Made by a program: the position numbers and the translations under genes | Part shown: positions 18,901 through 26,862 of the stretch, piece after piece | Layout: every line of letters starts with the position of its first letter | Position numbering within the stretch: the first letter of the stretch is position 1 | The notes under the pieces: model-generated | What the model saw: the letters and a program-made list of their open reading frames with translations, nothing else | Database searches by the model: none | What the model was told of the DNA's origin: nothing | Source of the DNA: Paraburkholderia ferrariae NBRC 106233 | GTDB taxonomy: Bacteria; Pseudomonadota; Gammaproteobacteria; Burkholderiales; Burkholderiaceae | NCBI RefSeq assembly: GCF_000685035.1 | Contig: NZ_BAYB01000007.1 | Location: forward strand, 310,001 to 374,000 | Length of the DNA: 64,000 nt | Direction of reading: 5' to 3'

Positions 18901-19537
18901 GCCCGAATGCCTTCAGCGTGGGCAGCCCCTGAACCGCGTCGAGAAACTCCTCGCCGAACGCCTTGAAAGCCGCCGAGCGCGCCAGCGCCGCGCGCCGGTC
19001 CGCCCGATGGACGAACTGCGGCAGCGCGAGCGTGACGAGCGCCGCCGCGAGCAGCACGGCCGCCGTCGGCACGTCCCACCAGGCCAGCACCGCGAAGATC
19101 ATCACGGGTGCGCACGCCGCGATCGCGACTTGCGGCAGGTAGGCTCCGAAGAAAGTCTGCAACTGCTCGACACCGTCCACGACAGCCAGCATCACGCCGC
19201 CCGTGCGCTCGCCGCTGAACCATGCGGGACCGAGCGCGGCGATGCGGTCGAACAGCCGCGCGCGCAGCGCTGACTGGACCTGCCCCGCCGTGCGCTGCGC
19301 GAGCACCGTGCGGCAATGCTCGAGCCATGCGCGCAGCAGCACGCAAACGGCGGTGGCCGCGACGGCCAGGGCAATGCTGCGTGCCGGCGCGCCCTCGAAC
19401 ACCAGGGCCAGCACGCGGCCGAGAAAGACGAACCGCAAGATACCCACGCCCATCGCAACGAGTCCGAGCGCGACGGCCGCGCCGACGCGCCAGCGCAGTC
19501 CCGCCATCATTGCCCATAGCCGTGCGTCGAAATACAT
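15998..19537 (-). CDS. Double ABC exporter: two membrane-ATPase halves fused in one protein
   Basis: The 1179-residue protein contains, in order, membrane domain 1, ATPase 1, an Ala/Ser-rich linker, membrane domain 2 and ATPase 2. ATPase 1 has GPSGSGKST, LSGGQRQR and ILLLDEALS; ATPase 2 has GASGAGKST, LSGGQRQRV and VLILDEATS, so both nucleotide sites appear competent. The halves resemble the CydD/CydC heterodimer (cysteine/glutathione export), fused end to end. The ATG at 19537 has a GGAGGG site and was preferred over an upstream in-frame ATG that runs into the LysR promoter region. The substrate is unproven. The gene is divergent from a LysR gene. Confidence 0.85.
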   Translation of the reverse strand: MYFDARLWAMMAGLRWRVGAAVALGLVAMGVGILRFVFLGRVLALVFEGAPARSIALAVAATAVCVLLRAWLEHCRTVLAQRTAGQVQSALRARLFDRIAALGPAWFSGERTGGVMLAVVDGVEQLQTFFGAYLPQVAIAACAPVMIFAVLAWWDVPTAAVLLAAALVTLALPQFVHRADRRAALARSAAFKAFGEEFLDAVQGLPTLKAFGQSTAFGEKLAARARALSGSTFWVLALGLMTRLFTDLGTGLGAAAAIAVGAWRVQHGEMSLEALLIVLMAGSEIFRPLRDLRAVLHAGMIGQSAAAAIHALLDARSDAPAPGAPRVAALRPEVAFEGVRFAYPGRRTGAHAGVSFTIREGETVAVVGPSGSGKSTIVRLLLRQHDVEAGAIRVGGHDVRTLDSDQLRGMIAVVSQEATLFDGSIADNLRLGRPDASDAEMIAAARAANAHDFISALPDGYATRIGERGATLSGGQRQRIAIARALLRDAPILLLDEALSSVDAENEALIQQALDRLTRGRTTLILAHRLSSVIGADRILVLDQGRIVDEGTHTQLIARDGPYRQLMAPQIESAAESAVASAAASTPARASSGPPVRPLNDDAAAIGWVETLHTLLHFVLPWRGKVVLTVLCGIGRVLGFIGVGVVGALVVGAVSTGRPFAALLVALLGLAPLAAVLHWLESWLAHDMAYRLLAQMRIALYATLERLAPAGLLRRRSGDLVALATQDVETVEYFYAHTLAPAFVAVLVPAGVLVLLASVAWPLALVLLPFLLWAGLAPVLARRDIDRLGSEAREALAQLGAHLTETIQGLAELTAFQAIARRRAAFVADIEACRQRRALLLDDLAWQGAALEAASGLGGLAVAGVGALLCARGWFPHETLPLLVLVAVAAFMPVGEIAQVARQLADTIASTRRLRAIEKEPVPAVDGELPVPANPAVRFEQASFTYPGRSVPALDRVSFDVPPGSTIALVGASGAGKSTVASLLLRFWDPQQGRITLGGVDLRRLRLDDLRQHIALVAQDTYLFNDTLEANIRLAASDASEEDVRRALERAALGEFVARLPDGLATRVGERGVQLSGGQRQRVAIARAFLKDAPVLILDEATSHLDTISEQQIRDALEALMAQRTSIIIAHRLSTIRNADTILVVEHGRIVEAGPHAELLGRQGAYARLVAHQAGAVAA

Positions 19538-19632
19538 GAATGCCCTCCGGTCCGTTCGTCGTTTGTCGTTTGCGTTGCGGCTTGCGCGGTAGAGACTACC
19601 TGCGCGGGCACCGGCCGACAAAAGATGTTTCT

Positions 19633-19646
19633 TCAACGGGTGTTGA
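19633..19646. promoter_or_regulatory. Candidate LysR operator
   Basis: TCAAC-N4-GTTGA, a perfect short dyad, lies 19 bp before the LysR start codon in the 127-bp region between it and the divergent ABC exporter gene. Short arms make this tentative. Confidence 0.35.
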
Positions 19647-19664
19647 GCAATCTACAATACCTCC

Positions 19665-20615
19665 ATGAACCACCTCCCTCCCCTGAACGCACTGCGCGCT
19701 TTCGAAGCCGCCGTCCGCCTTGGCGGGTTTGCGCGCGCGGCGGCGGAGCTCAACGTCTCGACGAGCGCGGTGAGCCATCAGATTCGCGCGCTCGAGACCC
19801 TGCTGGGGGCACGCCTGCTCGAACGCAGCACCGGCGTGGGCGGCATCCAGCTCACGCCCGCGGGGGCGCGTCTGCTGCCGGCGGTCAGCGACGCACTGTC
19901 GCGTCTTGGCGAAGCCTGTGCCGACATCCGGGGCACGGCGACGCGCTTGACAGTCTCTGCCAATGCGCCGTTTTCGTCGATGTGGCTCGCCCGCCGGCTC
20001 GCGGAGTTTTCGTCGCTGCATCCGGAAACGCCGTTGAATGCCATCGTGCTGGAAAACGAGCCCGATTTCGCGCGCAGCAGCGTGGATCTCGCCATCGTCC
20101 ATGTGCCGCAGCGGCACCTGAAACCCCACGACGACGTGCTGCTCCAGGAAACGGTGTTTCCAGTTTGCAGTCCCGAGCTTTATCCAACTGCGTCGCGTGC
20201 CGTATGCCGCTCGCGGCTGCTGCAGGAAATGCACGAGAACAGCCCCGAAATCGACTGGCGCAACTGGGCGGAGGAATTCGGCCTGCCCGACGACTTCGAG
20301 ACGAAAATCGTGCGCTACAGCAGCTTCAGCCAGGTGATCGGCGCGGCAGTCGGCGGCGCGGGCATCGCGCTGGGCCGTACGCCGCTCATCGATCCCGAAC
20401 TGCGGAGCGGGCGCCTCGTGCCGCTCTTTTCCAACCGGTCGCGCCCGGCGTCGTGGCGCTTCGTCATTCGCCGCAATCCCTCCGTGCAGCATCATCTGCT
20501 CGAACCGCTGGTCGCTTATCTGCGCGAGGAGGCCAGCGTGCCTGCGTACATCATATCGGGCGCGGAGGCGCACCCGCGGGAGAAACGCGCCACGGAGGGG
20601 GCGGCACCCGGCTAG
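19665..20615 (+). CDS. LysR-family regulator (GcvA-like)
   Basis: A 316-residue LysR protein. The opening PPLNALRAFEAAVRLGGFARAAAELNVS is typical of the GcvA/AmpR branch, with helix-turn-helix residues SAVSHQIRALE. The effector domain follows; the last 20 residues are a charged tail. It is divergent from the fused ABC exporter, its most likely target. Confidence 0.88.
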   Translation: MNHLPPLNALRAFEAAVRLGGFARAAAELNVSTSAVSHQIRALETLLGARLLERSTGVGGIQLTPAGARLLPAVSDALSRLGEACADIRGTATRLTVSANAPFSSMWLARRLAEFSSLHPETPLNAIVLENEPDFARSSVDLAIVHVPQRHLKPHDDVLLQETVFPVCSPELYPTASRAVCRSRLLQEMHENSPEIDWRNWAEEFGLPDDFETKIVRYSSFSQVIGAAVGGAGIALGRTPLIDPELRSGRLVPLFSNRSRPASWRFVIRRNPSVQHHLLEPLVAYLREEASVPAYIISGAEAHPREKRATEGAAPG

Positions 20616-20740
20616 TCGCCGAATGACGGAAAGGAGCCGATCCGGTTGGCGGATTTTGTCCCCTTCCGGTCCCGAAACGCACTCGACCACGGGAAACCCG
20701 CTACCTATGATGAGTGCTCCATCCACTCAGGGGTTCCAGA

Positions 20741-21310
20741 ATGTCCTCTTCCCATTCGGCGCTTATCGTCATCGATGTCCAGGAGTCTTTCAGGCACACG
20801 CCCGAGTGGTCTGAAGCCGACCTGCCGCCCTTCAGGGATGCCGTTCTGCGTCTCGAACACGCGGCCCGCGAGCAAGGCATTCCCGTCGTTCATCTCTTCC
20901 ACGCCGGACAGAGCGAAGCCTTTCGCAAGGAATCCGGTTTCGTCCGTCCGCTGGACTGGCTGCCGGATTCGCCGGACGCGGTGTTCGAAAAGCATGCCCA
21001 CAACGCGTTCACCGATACGGGACTCGATCTCTGGCTGCGGCGCCGGGGTATCGGCCACCTCGTCATCGCGGGCATTCGCACCGAGCAGTGCTGCGAGACC
21101 ACGACGCGGGTGGCATCGGACATCGGCTATGCCGTGGACTACGTGACCGATGCAACGCTGACCTTCGCGATGACCCATGAAAAGAGCGGGCGCACCTATG
21201 CGCCCGAGGAGATCAAGGCGCATACCGAACTGGTGCTAGCGGGGCGGTTTGCACGCATCGCGTCCGTCGAGGACGTATTGGCGACATGGCAATCGCGGCG
21301 CGCCGCATGA
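20741..21310 (+). CDS. Isochorismatase-family cysteine hydrolase
   Basis: A 189-residue cysteine hydrolase of the isochorismatase/nicotinamidase fold. The catalytic triad is visible: Asp12 in IVIDVQ, Lys84 in FEKHAHNAF and Cys117 in GIRTEQC. Members cleave amides, ureas or isochorismate, and the substrate cannot be told. ATG 20741 was chosen because the fold begins there. Its stop overlaps the following GlxA-type regulator by 4 bp (ATGA), so the enzyme and the regulator are co-translated. Confidence 0.9.
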   Translation: MSSSHSALIVIDVQESFRHTPEWSEADLPPFRDAVLRLEHAAREQGIPVVHLFHAGQSEAFRKESGFVRPLDWLPDSPDAVFEKHAHNAFTDTGLDLWLRRRGIGHLVIAGIRTEQCCETTTRVASDIGYAVDYVTDATLTFAMTHEKSGRTYAPEEIKAHTELVLAGRFARIASVEDVLATWQSRRAA

Positions 21311-22251
21311 CCCGGAAAACGTCCGTGTGGTTCGTTTTGACACCACCGGTGTTGATGCTCGACTACGCCGGGCCTGCCGAGGTCCTGCGCCTTGCGGCAA
21401 GCTGCGGCGGCCCCTTCGAACTGCACCATTGCGCGCCGTCGCCGCGCGTCGCAACGTCGATCGGCACGAGCATCGACGGACTCGAACCGCTCCCGCCCGC
21501 GCTGCCTCCGGAGAGCCTCGTGATCGTGACGGGCCCCACGGAAATTGCCGCGCCGGGCGCGAGCCCGACTTTCGATGCGGTCACGCATTGGCTCAAAACC
21601 GTGCCGAAGGCCGGTACGCGGATCGCCAGCATTTGCGCCGGCGCGGTATTGCTGGCGCGCTCGGGGCGCCTCGCGGGCCGGCATTGCACCACGCATCACG
21701 GCCTGCTCGAACTGCTCAAGGTCACGGAACCCACCGCGCGCGTGCGCGACGACTGCCTGTTCGTGGACGATGGCGACATTCTGACCAGCGCGGGCATCAC
21801 AGCGGGAATCGACCTCTCGCTGTATCTGGTCGAGCACTATGCGAACGCCAGGCTCGCGGCCGAGATCGCGCGCCGGCTGGTTGTCTATCACCGGCGTTCG
21901 GGGAGCGACACCCAGCTTTCCCCGTGGCTCGCCTATCGCAATCACATGCACCCCGCCGTGCACAGGGTCCAGGATGCCATTGCACAAGACCCCGCGCACG
22001 CCTGGACCATTGCGGAGCTGGCGCAGGTCGCGCACGTCAGCCAGCGGCACCTCAGCCGGCTTTTCGCCGAACACGCGGGCATTTCCATCCTGGGCTACCA
22101 GCAGCGCCTGCGCGTGGCGCGCGCTCAGCAGTTCCTGCAGCGTACCGATTTCACCGTCGAACGCGTGGCCGAGGAAGCCGGGTTCGCATCGGTCCGGGAC
22201 TTCCGCCGGGTGTGGCGGCGCTACCATGAGACGCCGCCGCGGCAGATCTGA
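21307..22251 (+). CDS. GlxA-type regulator: DJ-1/PfpI domain plus AraC helix-turn-helix
   Basis: The 314-residue protein joins an N-terminal DJ-1/PfpI-like domain (nucleophile-elbow motif SICAGAVLLA at about 110-120) to a C-terminal AraC/XylS DNA-binding domain (two helix-turn-helix units, first at IAELAQVAHVSQRHLSRLF and second at VERVAEEAGFASVRDFRRVW). GlxA proteins control amino-acid or quaternary-amine catabolism in Burkholderiales. The ATG at 21307 overlaps the upstream isochorismatase stop (ATGA), which fixes the start. It probably regulates that hydrolase gene. Confidence 0.9.
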   Translation: MTRKTSVWFVLTPPVLMLDYAGPAEVLRLAASCGGPFELHHCAPSPRVATSIGTSIDGLEPLPPALPPESLVIVTGPTEIAAPGASPTFDAVTHWLKTVPKAGTRIASICAGAVLLARSGRLAGRHCTTHHGLLELLKVTEPTARVRDDCLFVDDGDILTSAGITAGIDLSLYLVEHYANARLAAEIARRLVVYHRRSGSDTQLSPWLAYRNHMHPAVHRVQDAIAQDPAHAWTIAELAQVAHVSQRHLSRLFAEHAGISILGYQQRLRVARAQQFLQRTDFTVERVAEEAGFASVRDFRRVWRRYHETPPRQI

Positions 22252-22281
22252 TCGCAACCTGCGCCTGGTCGCGGCGCGGCG

Positions 22282-22506
22282 TCAGGCCGGACGCATACCC
22301 GCGACATGGTGGAGCCAGCCCGAAAGTTGCGAGCGAAACGAGCCGTCGCGGGCACCCGACACCTCTCGCTCGCCGCAGGCCAGCACGACAGCAATCACGA
22401 TCACCGCGACGAGGGTGCCGCGCGACGGCCGGGCGCCCTCGCCGTCGCGTATCCCCCATGCGGTGTCCCGCACGCGGCTGCGTCGAATCAATGAATCGCC
22501 TTTCAT
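22282..22506 (-). CDS. Small hypothetical membrane protein
   Basis: A 74-codon frame with a basic N-terminus and one hydrophobic segment (GTLVAVIVIAVVLACG, about residues 30-45), consistent with a single-pass membrane peptide. The ribosome site is weak and no family is recognised. It is reported because the hydrophobic helix is well formed and nothing overlaps it on the other strand; it may be spurious. Confidence 0.35.
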   Translation of the reverse strand: MKGDSLIRRSRVRDTAWGIRDGEGARPSRGTLVAVIVIAVVLACGEREVSGARDGSFRSQLSGWLHHVAGMRPA

Positions 22507-22857
22507 GCATGCCCCCGATCGCTCGAACGACGAACCCCGTTAGCCCGATTCCGTTCCGGCGCATTGTCGTGCCGCAACGGACGCGCCGGAAACGAATTTG
22601 TTGTCATATGCAAAGCGCTGCCGCGAAAGAGCGCAACGTCGTGCCCCGTTCGCCGCGCGAGAGGGACGGGGAGACTGCTGCAACGCCAAAGAGAACCGGA
22701 GACATCTCACCGCAAGCCGGCGGCTGTGGCCCACAAAGCAAGCGGATATGAGGGTCGGCGGAAAAACGACAGGAAGGAGTGCGACCCGATCGCAGGTCGC
22801 ACTAGTGGCACAGGTCGCACAGAGGATTCGGGCACCGCGCTATCGCGCGGGTGCCGC
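22507..22857. other. Intergenic region without recognised features
   Basis: I see no supported gene, hairpin terminator or repeat in these 351 bp between a small hypothetical gene and the end of the Gly/Tyr-rich protein gene. Open frames here have poor starts and atypical composition. Confidence 0.4.
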
Positions 22858-23460
22858 TCAACTATCCGGCGGCCGCGCGGGCACCTTCTGCCAGCCGCCA
22901 GGGCAGCTTCGCACGTACGGATAGTAGCCTTGCGGCGTGTTGCAGTAGTACCAGTAGGCCAGTTGCGGCGGCGCGTTGCCCGGGGCGTACATATCGACGT
23001 TGCCGGCATCGGTCTGGCCCTGCTCGATGTACTGGGCAGGCTGCGACAAGTCGGCGGACACGTACGGGTAATAGACGCTGGCGTAGTAAGGCGGCAGATA
23101 GTACGGATAGTACGGGTAGCCGTAGACGAATCCTGGACCGAAGTAGAAACCGATGCCCACGGAGCCGTACCCGCCATACCAGCCGTGGTAGTAGCCGCCG
23201 CGATACCACCCGTAATACCCGCCGTGGTAATAGCCGCCGTGATAGTACCCGCCGTGGTACCAGCCGCCGCCGTGGTAACCGCCGTTCCAGTTGCCGTTGC
23301 TCCAGCCGCTGCTGTGGTTCACGCTGGCATAGCCACCGCCGTATCCACCGCCATACCCGCCACCGCCATGAAACCAGCCTCCCCGGCCCGCGACGGCCGT
23401 CGTGCTGGCGCACAACGCCATCGCTACGAGCGCCAGGCGCCACGGTTTATGCGTTCTCAT
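22858..23460 (-). CDS. Exported Gly/Tyr-rich repeat protein
   Basis: A 200-residue protein with a signal peptide (LALVAMALCASTTAVA, then GRGG), a Gly/Tyr/His-rich middle built of imperfect GGYYHGGYYHGGYY-type repeats (residues about 30-110), a Tyr/Pro segment, and a conserved C-terminal module WYYCNTPQGYYPYV...CPGGW with two cysteines. This C-terminal module recurs in secreted proteobacterial proteins of unknown function. ATG 23460 is preferred over the in-frame ATG three codons upstream. Tyr-rich repeats suggest a cell-surface or matrix role (inference). Confidence 0.7.
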   Translation of the reverse strand: MRTHKPWRLALVAMALCASTTAVAGRGGWFHGGGGYGGGYGGGYASVNHSSGWSNGNWNGGYHGGGWYHGGYYHGGYYHGGYYGWYRGGYYHGWYGGYGSVGIGFYFGPGFVYGYPYYPYYLPPYYASVYYPYVSADLSQPAQYIEQGQTDAGNVDMYAPGNAPPQLAYWYYCNTPQGYYPYVRSCPGGWQKVPARPPDS

Positions 23461-23835
23461 GATGCTCACCTCGATCGCTCCTCTGCCGCCATGCTCAAGA
23501 TCGTTGCCGGCGCCATTGCGAGCCTGTGCAGCGAAAGCCGGGGACGCGCTTTCGGCCCCTTCAAGGAAATTCTAGTTCATGGAACGGATTTCACCGGATG
23601 CCGCACTGCGGAAAATGGCGAAGCGCGAAACCGGCATGGCGGGCGGCAAGGGGACAGTCAACAGCCACCGAGCAGTTGAGGCAGCCAGGCCGCTGGCGCG
23701 GCCACAGGAGGTGGCAAAGGGCCGCGGCAAACCCCGCTGCCCCATGGAGAAAGCCGATTGAAAGAGCGTTTCAGCGCATCAGAGCCCCAGATCCGCCCCG
23801 CCCGGGCCGCCGGCCGGCACCGCGGACGCGGCGGC

Positions 23836-24021
23836 CTAGGGCGACTCGTGCACGCCCGATTCGACCAGATCGCCGTATTCGCCGGTGGCCGCGTTGTAGC
23901 CGAAATTACCCCAGCCCTCGGGCAGCTTCGCCACGCGCTCCCCGCTGTCCCGTTCGCGGAAGATCGTTAGCAGAATTGCTTCGTTGGCCGCCCAAACGAG
24001 TCTGTCTAGACTGGGCCCCAT
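23836..24021 (-). CDS. Small hypothetical protein, divergent from GntR gene
   Basis: A 61-codon frame. Its second half ([20 protein letters not shown] and [15 protein letters not shown]) has a composition typical of real protein rather than of an antisense frame, and no other gene occupies the region. The ATG lies 21 bp from the GntR start in the opposite direction, so the GntR dyad would sit just upstream of both. No family is recognised; it could also be a gene remnant. Confidence 0.35.
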   Translation of the reverse strand: MGPSLDRLVWAANEAILLTIFRERDSGERVAKLPEGWGNFGYNAATGEYGDLVESGVHESP

Positions 24022-24035
24022 CTTGTCATAACAAG
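24022..24035. promoter_or_regulatory. Candidate GntR operator
   Basis: CTTGT-N4-ACAAG (24022-24035) is a perfect dyad ending 6 bp before the GntR start codon, and a second 8-bp palindrome GTCTAGAC lies at 24004-24011. HutC/FadR-type GntR proteins bind short dyads of this size. The position over the translation start suggests autorepression of the whole downstream module. Confidence 0.55.
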
Positions 24036-24041
24036 CCGATC

Positions 24042-24824
24042 ATGCCGGTCTCCAATCTCATCGCACTCTCTCCGCAGCCGCTCTACGTGCAGATCAAGGA
24101 AGCACTGCGCTCGCGCATTCTCGACGGCAGCTACGCGCCGCACAGCCAGATGCCTTCCGAACACGATCTGTGCACGATGTTCGGCGTAAGCCGCATCACC
24201 GTGCGCCAGGCGCTGGGCGATCTGCAGAAGGAAGGACTCCTTTTCAAGCTGCACGGCAAGGGCACTTTCGTTTCCAAACCGAAAGCTTTCCAGAACGTGA
24301 CCTCGCTGCAGGGTTTCGCGGAAGCCATGTCGTCGATGGGCTACGAAATCGCCAACCAGTTGCGTCAGTTCCGCATGGTCAAGGCCAACCGCCATATCGC
24401 CAACAAGCTCAACGTACCCGAAGGCGCGAGCGTGGCCGAGATCCATCGCGTGCGCCTGCTCAACCGCGAGCCGGTCTCGCTCGAAATCACCTGGGTATCC
24501 GAAGCGCTGGGCAAGCGCCTCGCCAACGCGGATCTGGCCACGCGCGACATCTTCCTGATCCTCGAAAACGACTGCGGCGTGCCGCTCGGCCACGCCGATG
24601 TTTCGATCGACGCGATCCTGGCCGACGACGACATCGTCGATGCGCTGCGCGTGGAAGAAGGCAGTCCGGTGCTGCGCATCGAACGCACGACGCACGATGC
24701 GCGCGGCACGCCGGTCGATTACGAATATCTTTACTTCCGCGGCGACGCATTCCAGTACCGCCTGCGCGTGGACCGCGCGAAGGCGCGCTCGCGTGGCCGC
24801 ACACAACCGGGGAGCGCCCGATGA
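24042..24824 (+). CDS. GntR-family (HutC subfamily) transcriptional regulator
   Basis: A 260-residue regulator with an N-terminal GntR winged helix (PSEHDLCTMFGVSRITVRQA, about residues 39-58, and a KLHGKGTFVS wing) and a C-terminal UTRA ligand-binding domain (from about residue 95). ATG 24042 gives the standard HutC-type start (PLYVQIKEALRSRI). Its stop overlaps the flavoprotein start by 4 bp (ATGA), so it is the first gene of the rightward sulfur-island operon and probably senses a substrate or product of that pathway. Confidence 0.9.
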   Translation: MPVSNLIALSPQPLYVQIKEALRSRILDGSYAPHSQMPSEHDLCTMFGVSRITVRQALGDLQKEGLLFKLHGKGTFVSKPKAFQNVTSLQGFAEAMSSMGYEIANQLRQFRMVKANRHIANKLNVPEGASVAEIHRVRLLNREPVSLEITWVSEALGKRLANADLATRDIFLILENDCGVPLGHADVSIDAILADDDIVDALRVEEGSPVLRIERTTHDARGTPVDYEYLYFRGDAFQYRLRVDRAKARSRGRTQPGSAR

Positions 24825-26578
24825 ATCTCGAAGTACTCGACTACGACATCGTGGTGGTGGGCGGCGGCACGGCCGGCCCGATGGCCGCGATCAAGGCCAA
24901 AGAACGCAATCCCGCGCTGAACGTCCTGCTGCTGGAGAAAGCCAACGTCAAGCGCAGCGGCGCGATCTCGATGGGCATGGACGGGTTGAACAACGCCGTG
25001 ATTCCGGGCCACGCCACGCCCGAGCAGTACACGCGCGAGATTACGGTGGCCAACGACGGCATCGTCGATCAGGAGGCGATCCACGCGTATGCGAGTCATA
25101 GCTACACGACCATCGAGCAACTCGACCGCTGGGGCGTGAAGTTCGAGAAGGACGGCAATGGCGACTACGCCGTGAAGAAGGTCCATCACATGGGCGCCTA
25201 CGTGCTGCCCATGCCCGAAGGCCACGACATCAAGAAGATTCTCTACCGGCAGCTCAAACGCGCGCGCATCAGCATCACCCATCGCGTGGTCACCACGCGC
25301 CTGCTCACCGACGCGCAGGGCGCCGTGTGCGGCGTGCTCGGCTTCGATTGCCGCACGGCGCAGTTCGTGGTGGTGCGAGCCAAGGCCGTAATTCTGTGCT
25401 GCGGCGCGGCCGGCCGGCTGGGCTTGCCCGCCTCGGGCTACCTGATGGGCACCTACGAGAACCCCACGAACGCCGGCGACGGCTACGCGATGGCGTATCA
25501 TGCGGGCGCGGCGCTCGCCAATCTGGAGTGCTTCCAGATCAATCCACTCATTAAGGACTACAACGGACCCGCGTGTGCCTACGTAACAGGACCGCTCGGC
25601 GGCTATACGGCGAACGGCAAGGGCGAGCGCTTCATCGAATGCGATTACTGGAGCGGCCAGATGATGTGGGAGTTCTACCGCGAGCTGCAAAGCGGCAACG
25701 GCCCCGTCTTCCTCAAGCTCGATCACCTCGCCGAGGAAACGATCCAGACCATCGAAGAGATTCTGCACACGAACGAGCGCCCCAGCCGCGGACGCTTTCA
25801 TGCAGGACGCGGCACCGATTACCGGACGCGCATGGTCGAGATGCATATTTCCGAAATCGGCTTCTGCAGCGGCCATAGCGCCTCGGGCGTCTATGTGGAT
25901 GCGCGCGCGCAGACCACGGTTCCGGGGCTCTACGCGGCGGGCGACATGGCGGCCGTACCGCACAACTACATGCTGGGCGCGTTCACCTACGGCTGGTTCG
26001 CGGGTCAGAACGCGGCCGACTACGTGGCGAACCGCGAGCATGCGCCGCTCGATCAGGCGCAGATCCAGGCCGAGCGCGCGCGCATTTACGCACCGCTCGA
26101 ACGCGAGCATGGCCTCGCGCCCGCCCAGGTCGAATACAAGCTGCGCCGCATGGTGAACGACTATCTTCAGCCGCCCAAGGTCACGCGCAAGATGGAGATT
26201 GGTCTGGAGCGGTTCGAAGCCATTGCGGAAGATATCGGCAACATCAAGGCGAGCAATCCGCACGAACTCATGCGCGCGGCGGAGGTGCGCCACATCCGCG
26301 ATTGCGCGGAAATGGCGGCGCGCGCCTCGCTCTTTCGCACGGAAAGCCGCTGGGGCCTCTATCACCATCGCGTGGACTACCCCGAGCGCGACGACGCCGG
26401 GTGGTTCTGCCACACGCATCTGCGCAAGGACGCGCAGGGCCGCATGACAAGCGAAAAGCGCCCGGTCGAACCCTATGTCGTGCCGGTTTCCGGCAACGAA
26501 ATGGGCGCCTATGCCCGCATGCGCATCCGCCGCGAGAGCGCTGACGAGAGCGCACCGGCGCACGAAGCGACGTACTGA
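24821..26578 (+). CDS. AprA/FrdA-like FAD flavoprotein subunit
   Basis: A 585-residue flavoprotein of the succinate dehydrogenase/fumarate reductase/APS reductase alpha-subunit family. The FAD motif VVVGGGTAGPMAAIKA lies at about 11-26, RSGAISMGMDGLNNA at about 47-60, and the closing FAD region GLYAAGDMAAVPHNY at about 370. The APS-binding segment of true AprA proteins, as I know it, is not apparent, so I do not call it APS reductase. A small two-cluster ferredoxin of AprB type follows by 21 bp and is the likely electron partner. The tight operon with GntR, HEAT and DUF971 genes next to a sulfur-storage encapsulin locus suggests a sulfur-compound redox role (inference). Confidence 0.82.
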   Translation: MNLEVLDYDIVVVGGGTAGPMAAIKAKERNPALNVLLLEKANVKRSGAISMGMDGLNNAVIPGHATPEQYTREITVANDGIVDQEAIHAYASHSYTTIEQLDRWGVKFEKDGNGDYAVKKVHHMGAYVLPMPEGHDIKKILYRQLKRARISITHRVVTTRLLTDAQGAVCGVLGFDCRTAQFVVVRAKAVILCCGAAGRLGLPASGYLMGTYENPTNAGDGYAMAYHAGAALANLECFQINPLIKDYNGPACAYVTGPLGGYTANGKGERFIECDYWSGQMMWEFYRELQSGNGPVFLKLDHLAEETIQTIEEILHTNERPSRGRFHAGRGTDYRTRMVEMHISEIGFCSGHSASGVYVDARAQTTVPGLYAAGDMAAVPHNYMLGAFTYGWFAGQNAADYVANREHAPLDQAQIQAERARIYAPLEREHGLAPAQVEYKLRRMVNDYLQPPKVTRKMEIGLERFEAIAEDIGNIKASNPHELMRAAEVRHIRDCAEMAARASLFRTESRWGLYHHRVDYPERDDAGWFCHTHLRKDAQGRMTSEKRPVEPYVVPVSGNEMGAYARMRIRRESADESAPAHEATY

Positions 26579-26599
26579 GGCCACACGAAGGAAACCATC

Positions 26600-26845
26600 A
26601 TGTCCTTTACCCCCCACGAAATATTCCAGCGCAGCAGCGCGCCGGTCACCATCGACGAAGAGCGCTGCATCGCCGACAAGGGCTGCACCGTCTGCGTGGA
26701 CGTCTGCCCGCTCGACCTGCTGGCCATCGACACGTCGAAGGGCAAAGCCTATATGCAGTTCGACGAATGCTGGTACTGCATGCCCTGCGAACGCGACTGC
26801 CCCACGGGCGCGGTCAAGGTCGAAATCCCTTACCTGCTTCGATAG
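26600..26845 (+). CDS. AprB-like ferredoxin with two [4Fe-4S] motifs
   Basis: An 81-residue ferredoxin. It has two cysteine sets: CIADKGCTVCVDVCP and CWYCMPCERDCP, each giving four cysteines, enough for two [4Fe-4S] clusters. It resembles the N-terminal ferredoxin part of APS reductase beta subunits but lacks their longer tail. It follows the flavoprotein gene by 21 bp with a GAAGGAAA ribosome site and is its probable electron-transfer partner. Confidence 0.88.
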   Translation: MSFTPHEIFQRSSAPVTIDEERCIADKGCTVCVDVCPLDLLAIDTSKGKAYMQFDECWYCMPCERDCPTGAVKVEIPYLLR

Positions 26846-26862
26846 CGCGGGGGCTGCCTGCC

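Larger units (their letters stand above)
23461..24041. other. Intergenic region upstream of the GntR gene
   Basis: This 581-bp region holds the promoter side of the Gly/Tyr-rich gene on the left, a possible short minus-strand gene (23836-24021, listed) and the GntR operator at its right end. The stretch 23600-23830 shows no supported gene or hairpin. Confidence 0.4.

Noticed and set aside
16499..19273. A 924-codon open frame on the plus strand
   Set aside because: It lies antisense to the fused ABC exporter, is rich in Arg/His/Gln as antisense frames of GC-rich genes are, and has no domain.
23160..23370. A CRISPR-like repeat array
   Set aside because: The repeats are short, unequal and in frame within an exported Gly/Tyr-rich protein; there are no unique spacers and no cas genes.
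24821..26578. Calling the flavoprotein APS reductase subunit A (aprA)
   Set aside because: The family fold and the small ferredoxin fit, but the substrate-binding segment of AprA is not recognisable, and no sat or dsr genes are nearby.
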